Source: Chimonanthus salicifolius (taxonomy: Eukaryota > Streptophyta > Magnoliopsida > Laurales > Calycanthaceae). Taken from it: DNA of 64,000 nt. Of the stretch, positions 9,482-21,106 are shown in pieces (the first letter of the stretch is position 1; each line of letters begins with the position of its first letter). Location: NCBI GenBank assembly GCA_013350335.1, contig CM023532.1, positions 34,597,708-34,661,707 on the forward strand, given 5' to 3'. A program made the translations under genes and the position numbers. Under the pieces are notes generated by a model, which saw only the letters and a list, made by a program, of their open reading frames with translations, made no database searches and was not told where the DNA came from.

Positions 9482-11805
9482 ATGGTAGCTACGCCGACGA
9501 CCACAACGACTCTACCGCTACGGACCATTCCGGGGAGTTATGGTTTACCGGTGGTCGGACCACTCAAAGACAGGCTCGACTACTTTTGGTTCCAAGGCCC
9601 CGAGACCTTCTTCCGCGACCGGATTGCCAAGCACAAAAGCACCGTCTTCCGTACCAACCTCCCTCCAACCTTCCCTTTCTTTCTCAAAGTCAACCCAAAA
9701 GTCATCACCGTCCTTGACTGCAAATCCTTCTCCACTCTCTTTGACCTCTCCGTCGTCGAGAAGAAAAACGTCCTCGTCGGAGACTACATGCCCAGCGTCA
9801 AATTCACCGGAAATCTTCGAGTCTGCGCGTACCTCGACACAGAAGAGCCCAAGCACGCCGCCGTCAAGAACTTTGCCATGGACTTGCTCAAGCGGAGCTC
9901 GCACGTGTGGGTGGCTGAGCTGTTGAGCAATCTCGACACAATGTGGGAAACGATAGAGGGAGATCTGGTGAAGAACGGGAGCTCGAGTTTTATCTTCCCG
10001 TTGCAGAAATGCATCTTCCGGTTTCTTACCAAGAGCTTGGCCGGAGCAGACCTGGCGGCTCGACCGGAGATAGACCAGGCCGGGTTCGCCCTCCTCGACA
10101 ATTGGCTCATCTTCCAGCTACTTCCCACGACTAAAGTTGGGGCGCTCCCCCAGCCTTTGGAGGAGCTGTTGCTGCATTCCTTTCCGTTTCCTTTCTTCCT
10201 TGCTGAATGGGGGTATAACAAGCTGTTCAAGTTCATTGAGGAGGAAGGGAAGGAGGTGATAGAGAGAGGAGTGAAGGAATTTGGGTTGACGAAGGAGGAG
10301 GCGATCCACAACCTGATTTTTATTCTTGGGTTCAATGCCTTTGGAGGGTTCTCCGTCTTCCTCCCGACGCTCATATCCACCATTGGAAGAGATAAAACTG
10401 GGTTGCAGCAGAGACTGAGAAAGGAAGTAAGTGTTACTGCTCTTCAATACTCGACAATTTTTTCAAATTTACAATATTTTTATCGGCATAATATTAATAG
10501 ATATTAATATTGTAACTTGTTATTTTTTTCTATTTGCAGAGTTTTAATAAAACTATAAAATTAATATTTATAAGAAGTTAAGTTTTCGATCTAAAGGATT
10601 ATCTTAATTTTGCATAAGAAAAATAGAATGAGATAGAAAACTTGATTTTTATTTATTTATTTCGAATATCTTACTTATTTGTAAGAACATACATACATAT
10701 ATCCGTGTATTCTAACCCAAAGGGAAAAAAAGAGTACTGATGGGCCGACGACCCACTATCTTAAACAACGTAATTATATTGATCTAATTAATATGATTGT
10801 TTGTGACTTCATGTAGGATTAAAATAATTTAAAGTTATTAAAATTTAATAATTTAAAAGGCATTATTTCACTAATTAGGTGATTCTTGTTATAGTAAAGG
10901 AGGGGAGAAAGGAAGGAGAAGAGAAATAATTTACTAAACGCATAATTCTGTTTTTGAGCAATTTTAAGTATAAATTTCCAATTAACTCATCTTTACCTCT
11001 AAATAAAAACCCTAAAAATTTGCTAAATCAAGTTATGATGAAATGATAGTTCGTTTTTAATTTACAAAATCTAAAAACAGAATAATTTAATAAATTTCAT
11101 TTTCGATATTTTAACAGTGCTTATGATAATCTAACTATTTATTTTACCTTTTTATCATAGGATCCATACCAGCCCAAAAATATGAAAGAAAAAATTAAAA
11201 ATCAAAATTGAAAAAAAAAAAGGTGAAAAATCATGAATTCCATTTTTATCAAGTTAGCAATCGAAGTGATGAAAGAAATCGTCCAACAGGTACGAGAGAA
11301 GGGCGGAAAGGGTCTGAGCTTCGAGACGGTGGGGCAGATGGACCTGGTTCAGTCGACGGTGTGCGAGGTGCTCCGGCTCAACCCTCCGGTGCCGATGCAG
11401 TACGCGAGGGCGAGGGAGGATTTCGTGCTCAGTTCACACCAGTCGTCGTACGAGATAAAGAAAGGAGAGCTGCTATGTGGGTATCAGCCGCTGGTAATGA
11501 GAGATGGGGAGGTTTTTGACCGGCCAGAAGATTTCCTGCCGGACCGATTCACGGAAGAAAAGGGTGGGAAAGAACTGCTGAAATATCTGTTCTGGTCCAA
11601 CGGGCCGCAAACGGGAACGCCCACTGCCTCCAACAAGCAGTGTGTGGCCAAGGACTACGTGGTGCTGTCAGCTTGCCTCATAGTCGCATGGATCTTTACT
11701 CGTTACGACGAATTTCAATGCGACGACTCGTCTCTTTCCATTACTGAGGTCGTAAAAGCTGGTTTCGCTACGTCTGTAGATGGAGATAAGGTCAGTGATG
11801 AATGA
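9482..11805 (+). CDS. HPL: CYP74B fatty-acid hydroperoxide lyase, complete, two exons
   Basis: This plastid-associated atypical P450 cleaves 13-hydroperoxides of linolenic and linoleic acid into C6 aldehydes (green-leaf volatiles) and a C12 oxo-acid, without O2 or reductase. Exons are 9482-10426 and 11290-11805, joined in phase 0 (GTAAGT at 10427, CAG at 11287-11289), giving 486 aa, normal for the family. After a Thr-rich N-terminus come PGSYGLPVVGPLKDRLDYFW, FRTNLPPTFPFF and YLDTEEPKHA; the I-helix GFNAFGGF (residues 283-290) lacks the usual P450 acid-Thr pair; ExxR is E341/R344; the heme ligand is in SNKQC (Cys about 433), with the CYP74-type loop NGPQTGTPTASNKQC. Overall match is closer to HPL than to allene oxide synthase as I recall them. 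Exons are GC-rich against AT-rich flanks. No long transit peptide is present, as in many HPLs. No break is seen, so it is likely functional. Confidence 0.92.
10427..11289 (+). other. Intron of HPL (863 nt)
   Basis: It is AT-rich with donor GTAAGT and acceptor AACAG. No inserted element is recognised. Confidence 0.85.
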
Positions 11806-12283
11806 GAAGGAATAAATATGAATCCACGTTTCTCTCTCTCCACAGGCTTTTTTCTTTTCTTTTCCCAACTTTCTCTCTCTCACTTAAGACATATGTAAAT
11901 TTTTGAATTGGCACACGCTAAATAATGAGAAGTGGTCCTTTGACCCAAGATTTCTCATTAAAAAAAAACAGGTTTTGATCACCAAGTCGATCTTTCAAAA
12001 AAAAAAATTATATATATAATTTTTGAAATTATTATCATATTAATAAAAAGAAAGTGCAGGTATAGAAGAAAAAAAAATTGAAGTCGAACGAGAGGAAAAG
12101 TCTGATAATCCAATACACAATATGGTTTAAATCAGAAAAAAAAAAAAAAACACTGGCATCCGATGAATCTGGACCAACACAAAACAAGACAGACTCTTTT
12201 CTTAAATTTAAGTAAATGGAAGAATAAAGTTTATGGAAAACCCTCAAAGTCTCAAAAAAATTAAGTGGATGGAAAACCCATTA
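11806..12283 (+). other. HPL 3' flank
   Basis: It begins with a CT-rich presumed 3' UTR (TTTCTCTCTCTCCACAGG region), followed by AT-rich sequence with A-tracts. No gene is seen. Confidence 0.4.
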
Positions 12284-12291
12284 GTGGCAAT

Positions 12292-12597
12292 CCGGGGTCC
12301 AAAAAATGCTTAGTATCGGCTGAAATTTTCTCTCTCATCCGATTTTTTCGTTTTATTGTATTTTTCTCTTTTCCGATATTCAAAACTGTAAAAAAATCGT
12401 ATCAATTTTTTTTTTTTAAATTCAAATAAATTTTAAATACCAATTTTTATGCATATCGGGCGATATAGTGATTGATATTCAGTCTGAATATCAGTTATAT
12501 CGGCCGATAACCTTTTTTACTTGCCGATACATATCGTATCGACAGATATCATTCGGCCATGAAAAATCGATACATATCGGCCGATATTTCGACCCTG
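12292..12597. mobile_element. hAT-like MITE, CGGCCG family, copy 4 (perfect target duplication)
   Basis: Left end CCGGGGTCCAAAAAATG and right end ATATTTCGACCCTG are imperfect inverted repeats. The 8-bp flanks GTGGCAAT at 12284-12291 and 12598-12605 are identical, so the boundaries are secure. It contains ATATCGGCCGATAA and ATATCGGCCGATAT. At 306 bp it is shorter than copies 1 and 2. Confidence 0.88.
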
Positions 12598-12605
12598 GTG
12601 GCAAT

Positions 12606-13047
12606 ACTGAGTAGGTCAAATTTGAATTTCATATCATCTTAACTAAATTTTAGCCAAATTTTTAAAATTAATTATCACTGTAGCACCCTCACATGAAAAG
12701 GCCCACATCTTTGGGAGCTTTGGTGGTGGGGACTTTATATGAGAGGGGACAACTCTCTCCATTATAAGGCATTTTGGCCCTGTTCATATGGATAATGGTC
12801 CAAAGTAAAACTGTGCGGGTCAAATAAAACCCAAAGCGGATAATATCACAATGGGATAGAGTTGGATAATCACAATCACACACTATTGATATTTTAGTAT
12901 CTACTTTAAGACATATGAGAACTCAATAGATGAGTCTCTTAAATTATATCTTCTATGAAGTCATTTATATATCTCACTTTATTATTTAATATAAAATCAT
13001 TTTTCATTTCTATAAAAAATGCTCTTAATTATTTTATATTAAATAAT
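12606..13047. other. Intergenic, no gene seen
   Basis: AT-rich sequence without a supported gene or recognised element. Confidence 0.4.
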
Positions 13048-13056
13048 AAACATAAA

Positions 13057-13455
13057 GGTGAGCGATCCTCCCACACGGGCACTTTGTATATACAGATACG
13101 GATTTTATCGTATGCCCATTTTGCCTTTCACATGTCGTACCGAAAATAGAAAATAATAGGAAGTTAGAAATCGACTCGTCAAGAGTAAAATCGACTCAAA
13201 GGATCACTCGTGAATAATAAAATAGGCTCTCTGAATCACTTGTAAACAGTAAAACTGGCTCTCTGAATCACCTATAAATATTAAATTGATTCTCCAAATC
13301 ACACGTGAACAGGCCAAAAATTAATAAGTGATATAATTACTGATTCGATTTCTAACTTTCTAAATTTTTTCTGTACAAGAGGTAAAGAATAAACTAAACA
13401 TAACAGTAAAACCCATATCTTTATCCAGAAAGTGCGTATGTGAAGATCGCTCGCC
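13057..13455. mobile_element. Mutator-like MITE with internal tandem repeats, copy A
   Basis: The left end GGTGAGCGATCC and the reverse complement of the right end GGCGAGCGATC pair, and the inverted repeat continues imperfectly through CACGGGCACTTTGTATATAC. The 9-bp flanks AAACATAAA (13048-13056) and AAACATGAA (13456-13464) match at 8 of 9. The middle holds degenerate units of about 40 bp built on AGTAAAAT-CGGCTC-GAATCAC-CGTGAAC. A relative lies at 20009-20352. Confidence 0.72.
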
Positions 13456-13464
13456 AAACATGAA

Positions 13465-15257
13465 CCATCGATATTGTTTGTCTCTGTCGATAGAAGTTGC
13501 ACTATCTCAATGCTGTACTGAGAGTCACATTACATCAATCGCGTCAGTTACCCCAACTTTCAGGACATTGCACGGGCTCTCACTCTCTCTTGACAGGAAT
13601 TCATTTTGGTTCTCTTAATAAAACTATTTTTATATATTAATTTTATTAAATTAAAATATTAAACTATGATATATTAATTATAAAAAGATAGTTTTCATTT
13701 ATCTATTTTATTTAAGTATAATTAATTATTATTAAAAAGGTCTACTTTAACTATATTGTTTTAATCTAAATTTTGTAATTTTATATATTCAATTTATTAA
13801 AAAATATTTATATTTACTCATGACTCGATCATCTCTTATTAATATTCCGTCTATCCTATTTTAGTTATCTCGTTTGAAATATTTATATTTTTTAAGGAAC
13901 TTTCTATATAAGGCTAGTATTATATATGATCTCATCTATTTTCAACACATTTTATACTACTCTAATATAAATGAGACAACTATTTTGGGACAATTCTAAA
14001 ATTCATATAAGACAATTAATTTGGGACAGTGCGAGTATTATATTTAGACTAAACTTTTCTGTTAGTTGATCCTAGGGTTCCTCATTTAATCATTATATTT
14101 TTAAGATTATTGGAGTTTATCTTACTATCAAATAAGATCCAATCGACTCCATGCGAGATCCAATCTTGTGTTGGATGTGAATTTAAAAATGTTAAGAAGA
14201 AGGCTATTCAATTTTGAACGTTATTTTTAAATATTTTTTATCAATATTTTTAGTTGTTTTTATTAATTTTTTTAACGTTCGGCTCTCAGATAATCTCAAA
14301 TTAGAATTTTTTTATGAAAATAATTTAATGAAATAATATTCAGTCCTTATAAAATTTAATAAAGATGTATTGATGTAATTGATATAATTTTTAGGATGTC
14401 TATGTGATTTTAAAAAAATTAATAATAAAAGTCAAATATTCTAAATTACTTTTTATTTCCAATTGTGAAAAGATGAATGAAATGTTTCTTCAATTAAATA
14501 AAAATCATTTAATATAATTCATATAGTTTTTAAGGTGTTAGTGTAATTTTTCTAATATTTCAAGCATTTCAATTTTTACAGTAAAAAGATTATAAACTAT
14601 GATAGAAGATATATGTCAACATGCACACTTGAAAATATGAATTTCAATCCCGTAAGGACTCTTCACACACACACTTGTACATCTTTTTATCAAAAAAGAA
14701 GCATTTCATTCCAAAATTATAATTTAGTCATTTTTATTTATTTATTTATTTATTTTATAACATGGGTATCTCCACCCCACATTAGGGGTGGGACTCATCC
14801 CATGAGTATGTGGAAATTTCTTAATCCATACACCAGTAAATGAACGTGGAAAAACTCTATAAAGAGTAATCCATAGGACTTAGAACATGAATCAAACCAA
14901 CTCCTCTCTTTATTTATTTAGAGATCTTGAATTCGACTACTCCTAAATTTACTTAATTACTGATAGGTAAGATTTGTAAGTTGTTTCGTATATCGTAAAT
15001 TTTGTCTCACATTCGAACTGAAGATATTGATATTATCTGAATATGATATTATTTTTTTTATATTTTTCACGAGAGAACATTGTTCTCTATCCATAACTTT
15101 TTTATGACAATTCAATATTGATCATTACTCTTGCCTGACATATGACATATTTAGAGGTCCATTTGAAGGAACTAGTATCTATCTACCATCTACTGTAGCC
15201 CTTAAGAGATTGGACCCCCACCCCTGTTGGGCCCCATTGGGCCCAAGAGAAACTGTG
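13465..15257. other. Intergenic, AT-rich, no gene seen
   Basis: Very AT-rich sequence with short low-complexity frames only. No gene, RNA or clean transposon end is recognised. Confidence 0.4.
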
Positions 15258-15265
15258 GCTCATTG

Positions 15266-15526
15266 GCACGGTTGGTATCTGTTAGAGTAAAAAAAAATCG
15301 ACCGAATATCGATTTTGGGCCTGGTCGATATCTCAGGCCCATATCGGACGAATATCAGTCTAGATATTGACTGATATTTATATTATTTATTTATTTTTAA
15401 AAACAGCTTTTTTATTTTTTTTTTTAAATGAATTTTTTCAAAGAAGAAAAGCCACCGAGATTTAAAAAAAAAAATTGAAGGGAGAGAAAGATCTCACCCG
15501 AAATCTCAGCCGAATTTTCGACCCTG
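15266..15526. mobile_element. hAT-like MITE, CGGCCG family, copy 5
   Basis: The right end AATTTTCGACCCTG matches the family. Flanks GCTCATTG (15258-15265) and GCTCATGG (15527-15534) match at 7 of 8. The left terminal repeat is decayed and the internal motifs are degenerate (GACCGAATATCG, CATATCGGACGAATATC). This is probably the oldest of the delimited copies. Confidence 0.65.
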
Positions 15527-15534
15527 GCTCATGG

Positions 15535-16262
15535 GCAACATAACCCACGGGAAACTGATGCTGACAGTTTTGAATTTGGCGTATCTCTGTTTATATGTTT
15601 CATTTTTTTATGGGCAAATTGCTTATTTGATGCCAGCCCGTAAGCCTTGAACTCAATGCTGAAATTGCTACAATTAGCAGTCGAGAACATGACTTCTAAT
15701 CATATTATGTAGGAGTTGGAGGCTAAGTTCCAAGGTTGAAAAGCAAACGAAAATTGCAGACGTGATTATAAAATGGGAGAAGAAATCTTTTTTCGGCGTG
15801 GCTGAAGTTACACTATGGAGTTGTGGATGTGAAAATGATGGAATCTTCGGAATGAATGATTGCTTGTTTTTTTGTGGTTTTTTTTATGATCAAAGTGTTC
15901 AGACGTTCCAGAGCAATCGGCTCGACAAAATACATGAGTTAAACTCATCTTTAAGTTCTGGAATTTCATCGAGAAAAGTCCCTTCTGAAATGGGATGAAA
16001 TCCAGGCCATCCAAACCATCCTCATCGTCAGATGATGATGATGGGTTGGGCATAGGGAGAAGATAACATTGATCAAATACTCACAACTACTCTGTTGCGG
16101 GGCTTTAATGAATGGATGAGGACAAAAATTACAGAGATGTAAATTCTATGGATGACTGAAATGGGCCCGTAAATTGGTTCAAGGAGTTAAATTCTAAATT
16201 TTTCATAAAGAAAGTAAATTAATACGAGGAAATACTTAATATGAACGAGGAAATACTTTATT
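15535..16262. other. Intergenic, no gene seen
   Basis: Overlapping frames of about 80 codons on both strands at 15762-16053 match no family I recognise and look like chance. Confidence 0.35.
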
Positions 16263-17640
16263 TTGATCGAGAATTTCGGTAATTGCATTGCTTACTCTCT
16301 GGGTTTCGATCGTAATTGCATTGTGAGCTCCTTCATCTCCAATGGTTATTGGTCCCTCCCTCAACAAACCATGAATATGTCTCTAGATATTTGGCGTCTG
16401 ATTATAAGCATCCCTCTTCCCTGCTGCGAGGAAGACCAAGTTATTTGGGTCCCGAACAAGTCAGGATTATTTAGTCTTGTTCGGCCTTTGACAATCAGTC
16501 TTCCCCGGTCCCGGATTGGATTGGCTACACTTGGTTCAGTGGTAATATACATCAGCATTCGGTGGTTAGCTGGTTCTACTTCAATAGGGGGCTTAAAACT
16601 AGGCAATTCCTTCATGACATTGGTGTCATCACTGATACTACCTGCCCTCTTTGCCTGTCTGTAAGTGAGACAAAGCTTCATCTCCTTCACTGCCCTTTCG
16701 TTCTGCAGGTCTGGCAAAGCTTGGTTCGTAAGTTGGGCAGCCTTCTCCGAGTAATGACATCATTTCTCAAGCTGAGATGATTATCTCATCCTCATCCTCT
16801 GTTCGGCTGCATCATTTGACCTCAAATTTAGCTCTTCCAGCTCTCATCTGGCACTGCGGGTTTGCGCGCAATGCTCGGGTTTTCAAAAAACTCAACTGAA
16901 ATCATTCCTTCACTTGTGCCGCCATGTGGAGGGACATCCGCCAGAGACTGCTATTTCTTCTTTCTAATGACGAACTCAAAGATATATCTAGCTTTTCTCC
17001 GCTCAATGGAATCTCCCGCCGAAAAGAATTGGTCCTCCAAAGCCTCCTATCCCTCTTAGTCAATTGAATCCATTATTCCACTGCCTGCTGGTGCATTGCA
17101 CTAAGTTAGGGAATGATTTCTTCCTTGCTGCCATTTTCCGTAGCCACGATGGCATTCCTATTGAGAAACGCTTTCACACAATGAAAAACAAACTCGATCT
17201 TGTGGGTCTTTTCACAGGTATTCAATGTTGCCTAATGTGCCTTGCAGAGAAGGGACTCAACTACACTCATTGCCTTTGAATCTTGCCTCCACTTATTGGA
17301 GCTCTTGCACAATACACGCTAATTCTTACAAACTTCTTGATAGGCTAAGCTGCCCTTCCAAGAAATTATCTACCTTTCATGTCAATTACCATTAACTGTT
17401 CAACGAGGCTTTTCCTAACAATTGTGTCCCTCCTCATGGGGTGCTGAACTGAATTTCCCTGCATTTGTGTGTGCTTCTTGTGCCTCAGCATGGTCGGGCC
17501 TGCGTGCTCTGTTGGCTTTAATTTTGAGGCCTTATTCTGATTTCCCTTGCCTGGCCAGGCTTTGGTTAATTTTCTATCTTAGGACTTTTTTTTTTTCCTT
17601 CTTCTTGTATGAATTATACTTACCTTTCATTCAACAAAAA
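16263..17640 (+). mobile_element. Degenerate L1-type LINE 3' part (zf-RVT and RNase H region)
   Basis: Across broken frames the sequence reads as the C-terminal half of a plant LINE ORF2. WSLPQQ-type and VIWVPNKSGLFS segments precede the RNase H linker, then WFYFNRGLKTRQFLHDIGV and the zinc-binding motif CPLCLSVSETKLHLLHC followed by PFVLQVWQSL (zf-RVT). Remnants of an RNase H domain (AAIFRSHDGIP, about 17110-17160) and a T-rich 3' end (CATTCAACAAAAAG, about 17628-17641) follow. Frameshifts and stops show it is a dead copy. Confidence 0.75.
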
Positions 17641-17641
17641 G

Positions 17642-18756
17642 TACTTAATCTGAACTTCATTTTCTCAGGTATCTCTTAGTAACGTGTATCTTATATTATT
17701 ATTCATAAATTTTTTTATTGTACAATTTTGTGAGTCTCGTAAAAATATCAGAATATTAAAAAATTAGACAATAACCTTAAAAACTCTACCAATCACATGG
17801 AGTGCTCTTAATTTAATTTTAAAAATATATGTATATTATTTCATTCAATTTTTTAAAAAATAATTTCAAAAATGAGAAGTATCTTAAAGATTAAGCACCG
17901 TAGCTTTAATAACAAAATTTGGAAAATCACACATACTGTAAAATCTATGTGAATGACAATAATAAACTCCATTGAATTCCATAACTCCTTGATATTATTT
18001 CATTAAATTCTTTTCACAAAAAAATCTATTTTTAATATTACTTTAGAGTCAAATTTAGAAAAAAAATCAATGAAAATAATAAAAAGTGATGAAAAAATTT
18101 AAAAAAATACTCTAAAATTCATTTCCACCTTCCTACAATATATTTTTTACATATGCGTCCAAAATTAAAATTTATTTTGTCACAATAAATATGTACTATT
18201 GGTTTGTTTTTGGGATTGGGGGTTATATCTAAATAGAAACCAATAAATGTGGCCTCATAGTCACTATAAATATGTACTATTGCTTGCATTTTGTGGATAT
18301 GTTCCATCTCGACCATAGAAAGGTGTATGGTACTATTCGATACTGGGCCATCAAATAGAGTCGTGAGCTATCTACTAGAAGATCCTTATTTGAAGGTAAA
18401 GTTCGTCAAAAATCACTTTAATTAAATATAATTTTTAAATATAATAAGTTTTAAAAATAAAACTAATGTAAATCAGCCAAATTTTATAATATTTTAAAAC
18501 ATAACAACATATTTTAACAAAAACCTTTTCAATAGACTAATCAATATCTTATTTATTAAGCTCTGAGTGTGTAGAATAATGTCATACTAATTTATAGCTA
18601 TTGATTGTTATTCAAAATTCTAGTAGTAAAATATGATACCATGACTGTAGAAACTGATATAATTAATATTTATTAGATTTTTAAAAGAAAATTGTTAAAT
18701 TTAATATGAAATCATAGCCTTTTATTTTTTTTTTTAATGATCGTGGATTGGACATG
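17642..18756. other. Intergenic, AT-rich, no gene seen
   Basis: No gene or clear element recognised. Simple AT-rich sequence with A/T tracts. Confidence 0.4.
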
Positions 18757-18764
18757 GTTGGAAG

Positions 18765-19244
18765 CAGTGTTATCACAACCAGACCGAACTGCAGTCGAAC
18801 CCGCAGTTCGAGTGGAACCGCGGCGGCTACGGTTCGATTCTGGTTAAGAACAGGTTGTGGGTTAAAACCGCAAAAAACCTGTCAGAGCCGTTGTTTTCTG
18901 CTGTTTTTACCCACAAACCGTGAGCCGCGGACTGCGGCTCACAAATTTTGAATTTTTTTTTTTTTTAAATTCCTTTCAAAATAATATTAGAAAATGTAAA
19001 TGTTTATTACCATTTCTATCCCATATCTTCCACCGTTTTGATATATATTATTCAGAGTTTAAATGTTATTTTTAATATTTATATTAATGTTATTGGTAAA
19101 AGATAGGTTACTTAATTTTATATATAATATTTATATTATATTAATACTTGACCGGCTTTGACTGACTTTTACCGGCTTTGACCGCTATTGAATCCAAAAT
19201 GCCTCGAAGATAGTTCGTTAGACGGTCCAATTCTGATAACGTTG
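18765..19244. mobile_element. hAT-like MITE with GC-rich core, 480 bp
   Basis: It starts CAGTGTTATCACAACCAGAC and ends GGTCCAATTCTGATAACGTTG, an imperfect inverted repeat. Identical 8-bp flanks GTTGGAAG at 18757-18764 and 19245-19252 define the insertion. The left part is unusually rich in CG/CCGCGG/GCCGC for this region and includes a hairpin at 18921-18941 (8-bp stem TGAGCCGC, 5-nt loop). The right part repeats CCGGCTTTGACTGACTTTTA. No coding capacity. Confidence 0.8.
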
Positions 19245-19252
19245 GTTGGAAG

Positions 19253-19999
19253 ATCTCATTCATCACAAGCGCAGAACCATAAATTATGACAGGAAATAAT
19301 GAACCGCTGATAATAAAAGTTACAGAGATTTAGAATAAAATCTATGGTTTAGATATAATAATCCAAGTTATAAGTTTAAAAGTTGAAACTCTTCAATTCC
19401 TTTCTCCCAATTCGCTAAATTACAAAATTGCCACTTAAGGTTCTTTTAGAAAGGCCGATACTTTTCTTTGGACGACCGAACGACCTCCTTGAACCAATAC
19501 TTTAATGGTCAAAATATTAGGTGTCAAATCTTTTTAAAGATGTTTATCAGGATCAAATGACTAAAATTTGAATTTTTGACTATTAATTTGTGATAAAACT
19601 TTTAGTATATTTTTAATCTATATAGTAGATTTTTCAAGTTACAAAACAAAAAAAATAAAACAGTGTCATGTGCAAAATAACATAATATATAAGTAGTTAT
19701 AAAAATGTAAACGATAAAAAAGAAAACCCATAAACTATAAAATTAATAAGTATATTTTTATACTAATTATAGTTACAAATAATAGATAGTCTAACAATCT
19801 AATATAATAAATTATAAATCTTTTGATAGTTATTGAGATTAAATTTTAAAAATGTTTGAAAGACGATCAAATTGCAAATGTAAGGTTGAACTAGAGTTAA
19901 ACCACTGCAATGGACAAAGTTTTAAATACTAATACAAACCCAAGTAAAAAGTTCAATAAACTTGAATACATAAGAAAACAACACTCTTTAAATTATGCA
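19253..19999. other. Intergenic, AT-rich, no gene seen
   Basis: No supported feature was recognised. Confidence 0.4.
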
Positions 20000-20008
20000 A
20001 TAAAGTAA

Positions 20009-20352
20009 TGTGAGAGATCCTCCCCACGGACACTTTCTGTATATAGATTAGGGTTTACCGTGATGTCTATTTTGTCCTTCACTTGCCATCACGAAAATTT
20101 AAAATAATATGAATCTCAGAAATCGGCTCGCTAAGAGTAAAATTGGCTCACCGGATCACTCGTGAAAAGTAAAATCGGATTTCTGAATCATCTGTGAACA
20201 GTAAATTGGTTCGCCAAAAACTAGTAAAAGATTCGATTGGTGAGCCGATTTCTAACATTCCAAATTTTTTGGGTATGGCAGGTGAAGGACAAAATGGGTA
20301 TTACGGTAAAACTCGTGTCTGTATAAACAAAGTGCCCGTGGAAGGATCGCTG
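20009..20352. mobile_element. Mutator-like MITE, copy B
   Basis: It is related to the 13057-13455 element throughout: left end TGTGAGAGATCCTCCCCACG, right end (reverse complement) AGCGATCCTTCCACGGGCAC, with shared internal AGTAAAATTGGCTCACCGGA-type units. The terminal inverted repeats extend into GTATATAGA / GGTTTTACCGT sequences. A clean target duplication is not evident. Confidence 0.65.
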
Positions 20353-20935
20353 AAATAATAATTTATTATATTTTTTCTCTATTATACAAGATTTTTTTTT
20401 ATTTTATGTTTTCTATTATAAATTATTAAATACCAAATCATCATCGCTTGAAAGTTTACCATATTCTATTTTCTCTCTCTTCAAATCAAATATAAATAAG
20501 TGTATATCAAATGAAAATCTTATGTTGATTAAACAATGAATCAATGAAAGAAATTAAAGTCTAATAAATAAGTAATGAGAAATAAGTGCAAGTTAAATTT
20601 ATAAGGCGTATTTAATTTAGAAATAATAAGAATGGAACATAATAAATTAAATAAATTTCAACTCATCCAATAAAAAACTCATCTATTTTTACAAGTTATT
20701 GGATTTTATGAAGTAACTTAATATCTCGGCGCGAAAGTCTCATCTATATTGAAGAGGTCGTCCCGCGCCGTCCTGAAAAATTGGTCGTGCAGCTGGAATT
20801 TTCTTTTTGCAAGTAGTTCGTCTCCCACTCTCCTTCAGCTGGTTATTTCGTTCTCTGTTCGTCGGTGATGTGATGTGATGGACTCTGATGTTTCCCCACA
20901 TCAGAACAGATCCGATCCCTCTTTTCTCCATTTCT
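20353..20935. other. Intergenic / distal promoter of the DUF1068 gene
   Basis: AT-rich until about 20720, then more balanced and GC-richer up to the CT-rich leader. This is the likely core promoter region of the next gene. No TATA box can be assigned with confidence. Confidence 0.35.
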
Positions 20936-21106
20936 CTCCTTCTTCTCTCTTTCTCATCTTCTTCTTCTTCTTCTTCTCCTGATATTTTTCTTTTTTCTTC
21001 TCTTCGTCTTCTTACACTGAGCCTTTTTTCCCACGTCCATTCGATTCATAGAATAAAAGAGATCTAGTTACAGATCCAACGGTCTTGATTTGATCTGATT
21101 TCGCAG
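20936..21106 (+). promoter_or_regulatory. CT-rich 5' leader of the DUF1068 gene with (CTT)n
   Basis: A pyrimidine-rich tract (CTCTCTTTCTC, then a CTT microsatellite at about 20957-20977, then TTTTTCTTCTCTTCG) runs up to the ATG at 21107. CT-rich tracts near the transcription start are common in plant genes; the exact start site is not visible. Confidence 0.5.

Noticed and set aside
9545..10447. Long minus-strand and alternative-frame open frames (up to 199 codons) over HPL exon 1
   Set aside because: They are shadows of a GC-rich coding exon; the + strand frame gives a full CYP74B protein and the others match no family.
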